DNA of 64,000 nucleotides from Oncomelania hupensis (lineage: Eukaryota; Mollusca; Gastropoda; Littorinimorpha; Pomatiopsidae), in contig CM072513.1 of assembly GCA_036898135.1 (NCBI GenBank), forward strand, positions 13,190,522-13,254,521, written 5' to 3'. Positions 57,305 through 64,000 of the stretch are shown piece after piece. Positions within the stretch are counted from its first letter, which is position 1. Every line of letters starts with the position of its first letter. The notes under the pieces were generated by a model. That model was not told the origin of the DNA. It saw only the letters and a list, made by a program, of their open reading frames with translations, and made no database searches. A program made the translations under genes and the position numbers.

Positions 57305-57572
57305 TAAATCCTATCCTATCCTATCCTATCCTATCCCGTAACTCGAGAGTCGTTGGGGCACCACAGATGATCGTTTAACCAGCGTACTCCATCTTTCTCT
57401 GTCCTCAGCAACCCTCAGGACTGGGTCAGTGTCAAGCCAGTCTATTCTTGAATGTTGTCCTCCTACCTCTTTTCTGTCTCCCTCTTCTTCTGCCTCCTTG
57501 CACCGTGCATTTCAGGATGGTCTTTGCAAGGCCTGATGCTCTGGTGACGTGGCCATACCATCGGAGTTTCCA
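57305..57572 (-). mobile_element. RTE-like LINE, 3' terminal fragment
   Basis: The minus strand reads MVWPRHQSIRPCKDHPE-like text in one frame and EDNIQEWTGLTLTQS and CPNDSRVTG in others, ending in GGGATAGGATAGGATAGG (57327-57308 on the plus strand as CCTATCC units). Same family as 21124, 24408 and 39370. 57573-58105 has no recognised gene. Confidence 0.82.
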
Positions 57573-58109
57573 AACATGAAATAGTACTGTTTAAAAAAGT
57601 ACAAGTTTTGTTCTGATAGGAAAGACAAAAGTGGTGATTTGTTTGCTTTGTGGATTTACACGAGTTGGCTTGTAACTCTGACCAAGCTTTTTAGCGAAAT
57701 ACTTGCATAGAGAGAAACTTTTAATCTGTTTTGTTTTACCGCCTTCAAACCTTCTACTTGTCCTTCTGACATACATGTACATAGGTAGAAATACAAACAA
57801 TTAATTACACATTATTGTTGTTGCTGTTGTGACGGTGGTGATGTGGTGGTGTGGTGGTATTTATGTATATTTGTGTGAGCGTGTTTGTATTCGCGCGGGT
57901 GTATTTATGTGTGGGTGTGTGTAGTTGCGTGTGTGTGTGTGGTTTGCGTGTGTGTAAACATGTTTTGGATTGAGAATTCACTTGTATATAGTTGTTTTAT
58001 TACGGAGTACACAACAGCAATCAAGGATCAAGGGGGAAAGAAACAAACAAAACAAAACAAAGGGGAGAAAAACAAAGTTAAATGGGATAAGGGTGGGGGA
58101 GTAGAGGAG

Positions 58110-58210
58110 AAGGACAATAAAGGTCAAGCAAAGAACAGTATACCCTAAGGTCAAGCAAAGAACAGTATACCCTAAGGTCAAGCAAAGAACAGTATACCAG
58201 TATACCCTAA
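58110..58210. repeat. 27-bp tandem repeat, left part
   Basis: AAGGTCAAGCAAAGAACAGT plus ATACCCT, three and a half units. One more unit lies to the right of the insertion at 58684-58711. Confidence 0.88.
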
Positions 58211-58678
58211 CAGTGATGTCCCGAGGCCTCGGACATCGGTCATAGTCCGATTCGTTTGGAAAATGACCGAATGCAAACACCTGTGTCCCGTCAAATGTCC
58301 GATTCTATTGCGAAATTAGCGGTCATTGTCCGATAGTATTATGACTACAGCGGTCACTGCAAGAAACATCTGTACAAACTGGAGTGTCAAAGCCGTTAAA
58401 ACGAGTTTGAATAGTGGACAATGCTAGACTATTATCACTCTTTAGTACATTCCGTCGAACAACAAAAGGGCATTTTTATACTGTTTACACAACAGAGTTT
58501 TTGTTTTACTTTATTCATATTTATTCTCAGTCACTGTCTTCTAAAGAAGCACCATTAATCGGTTCGCTTCACAATCTGAATGTCCTATTGCTTTTATGTA
58601 GTCAGGACATGATGTCCGATTAGTTTTATGATTTAGGACATTTTGTCCTATTGCCCTCTAATCCTAGGAACACCACTG
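58211..58678. mobile_element. 468-bp TIR element (hAT-like MITE) inside the 27-bp array
   Basis: Left end CAGTGATGTCCCGAGG and right end (reversed) CAGTGGTGTTCCTAGG agree at 13 of 16 positions. CAGTG at the tips is typical of hAT transposons. The flanking direct repeat is only CCTAA (58206-58210 and 58679-58683), shorter than the usual 8 bp. It has no transposase; GTCCGATT/TGTCCTA phrases recur inside. The interrupted array confirms an insertion. Confidence 0.7.
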
Positions 58679-58711
58679 CCTAAGGTCAAGCAAAGAACAG
58701 TATACCCTAAG

Positions 58712-60035
58712 GGTATAACATCATAACCAAATGTAATCAACACTTTTTTATAACTGATTGTAATAAAATCAATGGTATTATTCCCTTATAACTTATAAAA
58801 ATGCAAATTACCACAAGGAAAAAAAAGCTCAGGAATAACATTTAAAATACTAAAAGTAAAAACAGAAAACTAAATTTGCGAAAATAAAAAAAGTGATAAA
58901 AAAAAAGTCTAAAACTAACACCTAGAACTGAACTTTGAGCACAGGACGGAAGGCTAAACCTAGGTTCTAAAGTGCTATAACTGTCTCAACGTCACTTCGT
59001 TTTTACTCTAATAATTTTGTCAAAACTAAATTATTTATGCATGAGTGAAAACTGCATAGTAATCCAACAAAACACAGCAATAAGGAGACAACAACTGTGT
59101 AATAAAAGAAGAATATCAAATAACGAAAATAACTTTGATACATAAACGAAGGGGGAGGGGTCAGGAGAGACATTAACAATTTTGTTTTTAAGAGATTGGA
59201 CACTTCGCTGCAGTGCAGCAACATTGAGCACAGCTCACAACACATGACTGGCACAACAACTCCACTGATGCACAGCAACACTACCCGCAAGTCGCAAAAC
59301 GGTATTCATTTAACAAAACAAGGCACATACTTGCAACACTCCTTATTTTTTTAATTTTACGTCTTTGCACAATTTGTAATGTTAGAGGTGAAATAGTACA
59401 GTTTTAAAACTTCTATCAGAAAACAAAATAACATTTTATATTCATGTTAAACTTCCCAGCAACGACAGTACAACAACCCGACGTGTTCAAGATAATAACG
59501 AAAGAAGCTGGACATAATTCAAACCTTCGTACTAAAACAACATCAACACGTTATATTTCACCATCAATACTTTTATTTATTAACAAGGTCATTCATTCTA
59601 AAACTCTACATAACGATCAAAATGCCTTTGACAAAATGGCACACCTTATACAAGAATAGTGAACATACATTTATTACACACGCACGCACACACCAACACA
59701 CACACACACACAGAGTTGTAAGCGCTTTCAAAACGCAGATCACCAAACTCTTAAAGCTGAAGCAGCTCCTTGTTTTGTATAACAAACCATCACATGCAAG
59801 TGCCACATTTGTTTCAAACAGCCTTTAAGACTAATCATAACAGGAAATATAATACAAAAGCCCAAATTTGGTTCAAACCACCTGTAAGCACAATGATAAA
59901 ATAACATAATACAAAAGCATCATTTTGTAAAGCAATCCTATGACGTTTGTATATGTGCTCAACCTTCAGTGAACTGTCCACAAAGTCAAACATTACTATA
60001 AAACAACCCGAAATCACAGGCCAAGATGCACAAAC
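58712..60035. other. AT-rich stretch without recognised genes
   Basis: No coding similarity, tRNA boxes or long repeats seen. A short CA run lies near 59690-59710. Confidence 0.5.
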
Positions 60036-60155
60036 ATGTAGCACATACACAGATAGAAAGCACCAGATGCACAAATATGTAGCACACACACAGATAGAAA
60101 GCACCAGATGCACAAATATGTAGCACACACACAGATAGAAAGCACCAGACAAGTC
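60036..60155. repeat. ~41-bp tandem repeat x 3
   Basis: CACCAGATGCACAAATATGT plus AGCACACACACAGATAGAAAG. The hydrophobic minus frame across it is repeat-driven. Confidence 0.88.
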
Positions 60156-62265
60156 ACGATATAAGGACAAAGCAGGATTCATAAGGACGCGAAAGTCGGG
60201 CTTTAGGAAAGATGCAAACAAATCATTCCTATAACAGCCATTGTATCACATTGCACATCTTAAGATGATTACTTTGCATTTTACAGTTTTAGCTTGCAGC
60301 TCATTGTTTAAAATATTCATTTCTAATCCCCAAGTTTTCATAATGATAGGCAGTTTACACTTCTCGACAACTCGTCAATTTAATTGATGTTTTTGGAATG
60401 TTTGATGAAGTCTATAAGAGCGTTGGACTACGCTTCCCATCTCTAAATCTGCGCTGTTCAGTTCTTGTACCACGTCCTTGCCAAACATCTTCAACAACAA
60501 TACAAGAAATGGTTAAAATGGAATACACACCACGAGGCTTTTTGTTTATGTGGTACCGTCATCCACAGACTTTGTTCACCACAGAAATCGCCTATATTCA
60601 ACTTTAATTAAAAATTAAATATTTCTTCCATTTCGAAATTCACTGGTAATGGCAACCACCTCGATTTAAAACTAAATAATAATTTGGTCTATAAGGTGGA
60701 GAAATAGTTAAATAAATCCGAAATTATTTTTAAAATAATAATAAGATATCATTACTGTGTGCTGTACATACTGCACTGTTTGTGTGCCCTTAAAGTAACC
60801 TTATTATCATAATAACATCAGCCTACTGTTAAGAGCAACAACAACATTACACTGTGGATGCTAAACCTACGTCCATTTGGCAACCGGAAGCACAGGCTCA
60901 GCAAATATTTCCACGTCAGAAAGAAGAAAGCCACAAAGATCACAGAAGAAATCTCATGACATTGAAGAAGCGCACACACATACACACACAAACACACACA
61001 CACGTTAACATCAAAATACCAACAGCAACCACCTTCATCCATAGCATGCCAAAACGCACGGCCATGCCACGTCAGCTCGACTCCAAGCATGCCCACAACA
61101 AAATACACACAAAGAGAGGTCTCAACCATAGCATAGAAAGAAAGAGAAGCGGACAAGAGAAGAACAAAGTGAACAAGAAAAGAACACGAGACAAGAGGAG
61201 TGGAACGAGCACAGGACGCAAGCAGAAGGCACTGAAGGCAAGCAGAAGGCACTGAAGGCAGGCAAAGGGACTGAAGGCAGGCAAAGGGACTGAAGCAGGA
61301 GCAGAACAGAAGGAGGAAGGTGCGAAGACTGTGGACAGGGGTCAACAAATACAGTTCCATTAGCAAGGACGGCGGGTGAGTGTATATATCAACACTGGAC
61401 ACTGTTGGGGGAGGAGGGAGAGAGAGAAGAAGGGGGAGATGGGGTTGGGGAATAGCAGCACAGACACGGCACACATGCCCCTCTTAAGAACCATGCAGCA
61501 CGGCATCTTCGGCATTACTTACAGTACACACACCCCTGTCCCTAGTAAGCTGGTCCACAGAAAAGTGAAAAAAAACAAATAACAAGCCACATCAACATTC
61601 AGTCACGTGGATCATACTCAATACTGACTGCCAAGTTCTTTGCCTAACAGATTTCTAGTGATGGAGTAAAATTTCATACATATCTCTATGACACCATCAC
61701 AAGGTTTGACTATCTGTGACTTGCCATGTTAGAACAGGGTGTGATGTAGGAAGACTGTTTGCAAGAGAACAAGTATAAAGATCCCCCGCCCCTCCCCTAA
61801 GCTCCTCCCCCGCTCCTCAAAGATGAATCAGCGTAAACGTAAAAAATAAATGCTCTTCCAAAGAGGATTTGAAAAGTAATTATAAATTCCATTCTTAATT
61901 ATCCCAGTTAACTACATTAAGATCGTCACATTAATGTTCTTAAAAAAATTAACAAGAGTCAGGGAAAGAATGTGATCGTGGCTGTTAGGTAGAAAAAAAA
62001 TCCTTATGATTTCTACTGTGACATTTACTTTCTCATCCCATCGACTGTAAAAACTTAAAAGTCTTTTTTTTGTTTGGCGCACAATTCAGAGCGGCGATTA
62101 GGGTGAGCTGTGGAGGTTCATTCACTTTGTTAGACGGGTGGCCGCGAGAGACTGGACACAGCACCGTAACTTCACTTTCTGCTGGTGTACTTGGCCAAGG
62201 TCTTTGAGGCCGTGGAGAGATGCTTACAGTACGCTTTTTCTAAAATGGACATTGGGGCGGTGGGA
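60156..62265. other. No recognised gene; small purine-rich repeats
   Basis: Contains a CA run near 60972-61003 and short AAGGCAGGCAAAGGGACTG repeats at 61220-61295. Open frames of 100-218 codons at 60818-61474 have compositions expected from these repeats and no family I recognise. Confidence 0.45.
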
Positions 62266-62378
62266 AAAAGGGGCTTAAGTATGGGCAGGGACAACAAGAC
62301 CAGAGGGGCTTAAGTATGGGCAGAGACAACAAGACCAGAGGGGATTAAGTATGGGCAGAGACAACAGGACCAGATGGA
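62266..62378. repeat. 35-bp tandem repeat x 3
   Basis: Units of GGGGCTTAAGTATGGGCAGA plus GACAACAAGACCAGA. Confidence 0.9.
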
Positions 62379-63798
62379 ATGAGGCATCAATGCGAGTCAC
62401 AAATAGTCCAACGTTGCAATACTGTACAAAGTAAAGATATTTATTAAACATACGTCATTTAAGGGAGGTGAAAAATGATAGCGGTGACTGGGTGAGTGAA
62501 AGGTGATGACAAATGATAGAACGACACGTAGTTAGCTGCCATGCAAGCAACAGGTTATCACATCGGTCAGTGTACAACCCATTACCGCAAAATTGACCAT
62601 CAAATAGTCATAGCACACAATATCACTTTCAAGGATGTGCTAAGCTACAAATAACGTCTTAAAGTTGAATACACCTATCAAAAAGTAAGTAATATCAAAT
62701 AACTGTGTGCTTTAATTGAATACTTGTCTAAAAACAAAGAACTTAAGATTTCCTTTCCTCGGTTTACTGATAGATTTCATTGACAATGAAGGAGGAAGAC
62801 GGGAAATGCAATGTGATTCTGAAGATAAAAGGAAGAAAAAATATGTAGGTTTTTCAGACGTTATTTTGTCACTACTGAAGATAGCCTTAATACATATATA
62901 GATTGTTGTTTTGTCCACTTAGTCTACAATGCACCTGTAATAATATTCTCCTTATACACTGTACATAGGAGTAAATAAATGGGAAAGGAAATCTTTCAGA
63001 CTCCTTGGACAACTTAATGAATACGTGTTATGATAATGCTATTAATAGCAATGGCATGCCTACGTCACGATGTGAATGACAGTCAGTGCAACCAGAGCAC
63101 TGTGGCAATTTTAAACGCGCTATCCAAATAGCTGGATATACAAAGTAAAGTTTAACATCCAGGAGGCTGAGGCTAAGCGCTCAAAATTGTCACAGAGCTT
63201 CTGGATTACGAATAATATGCAAAAGGAGTGCATGAACATAAGCCAATGTAAATCGTGAACATGAACCAGTTGCAGCCAATGACAATACTACATGTAATTA
63301 TAAAAAAAATGCTCCATAAATAGAAATGCTCCAAAGGCTAAAGGTCAATAGATTTGTAGACGGACCATACAATGGTCACAGTACACTAACGCGATACACC
63401 TACTAATGTCATGTAACTAACAGCACAGGGACAAACACACACACACTGATACAAGAACACACAGTGAGGAAAGTTTTAGCGTAGATGCTAGATGAGGCCG
63501 TAAGAAGTCTGTTACACTAGCTTTAAATACAGCTTTAAATGATAATCCTAAACCACATCAATGGCAAACGCGATTGGCACTAAACAAGATCATTTTTAAA
63601 GTTTACAAATATATTATTTAAACAAAATATTAAACAGCGCTGTAGTCTTATGATTAGTTTACTCAAAACTGTATTTGGATATTTCCAATGTAAGGCAATT
63701 GTTATGAGAGAGTTAGAGAAATGCAACCTAAACGTCCAACGTCATAACTGTGGTGCATGTGACCATACAACCACTAAATGTACTCCTTTATAGTTACA
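62379..63798. other. AT-rich stretch, nothing recognised
   Basis: No gene, tRNA or repeat that I can support. Short frames have no recognisable similarity. Confidence 0.5.
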
Positions 63799-63799
63799 A

Positions 63800-63842
<43 letters not shown>
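63799..63842. repeat. AAAT tetranucleotide microsatellite
   Basis: Eleven AAAT units; the rest of the window to 64000 contains nothing identified. Confidence 0.95.
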
Positions 63843-64000
63843 ATGCCAAAACTGCAAAACACTTTAAACCCACTTCCAATATTGACATACTTTCCACTTC
63901 TCTCTGCGCATAAATAAATAAATAATTACAACTTTCAAACATGCTTAAGGGCAACACTTTAAATCCACTTGTAATATTGATCTTTCTACTGCACTTTAAA

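Noticed and set aside
60818..61474. Overlapping 218- and 133-codon frames
   Set aside because: Opposite-strand frames over CA- and purine-rich repeats with no recognisable domain.

Overview
This is a eukaryotic, almost certainly metazoan, window: two spliced exons of a neurexin-type synaptic adhesion gene, CR1/L2-like, RTE-like and RNase H-bearing LINEs, tRNA-derived SINEs and a pogo/Tigger-like DNA transposon sit in a sea of micro- and minisatellites. Repeat style and the neurexin protein suggest a lophotrochozoan, most likely a mollusc; that is inference, as nothing here fixes the species. Apart from the neurexin exons, essentially all protein-coding similarity I recognise belongs to mobile elements.

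Layout. 1-10 kb: CAT microsatellite, a tRNA-type SINE nested in another dispersed repeat, 100-, 25- and 33-bp tandem arrays, then a 2.3-kb minisatellite with higher-order structure and a 22-bp array. 10-18 kb: RTE LINE tail, then a ~6-kb segment bounded by a perfect 30-bp inverted repeat that holds a possible THAP first exon, a broken pogo/Tigger transposase, a tRNA-like element and long TTA arrays. 18-21 kb: a dispersed element whose 5S rRNA-like internal segment and a second internal segment are each expanded into tandem arrays, then a 28-bp minisatellite split by a solo LTR with 5-bp target duplication. 21.7-23.9 kb: a 5'-truncated LINE with intact RT/RNase H frame and an 11-bp target duplication. 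24-29 kb: an RTE fragment with a 93-bp terminal palindrome, minisatellites and a 37-bp array carrying a tRNA A-box in every unit. 29-35 kb: little recognisable coding DNA, a second copy of the first SINE, a minus-strand LINE inside GA repeats, a tRNA-type SINE and a 1.2-kb 26-bp array. 35.4-54.4 kb: neurexin exons on the minus strand (54196-54354, then 35357-36160), separated by an 18-kb intron filled with LINE fragments and arrays. 54-64 kb: minisatellites, an RTE tail, a small TIR element inserted in a minisatellite, and mostly AT-rich sequence with nothing identified.

The neurexin exons join in phase 0 and encode the end of laminin-G/LNS2, all of LNS3 and the middle EGF repeat. The larger exon has a 1-bp frame break in a C run, which is either an assembly error or a real lesion. 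The most unusual theme is the repeated tandem amplification of short segments resembling Pol III internal promoters: 5S-like at 18.1 and 52.2 kb, tRNA A-box at 27.5 kb. The repeats are usually the surviving head of a dispersed element.
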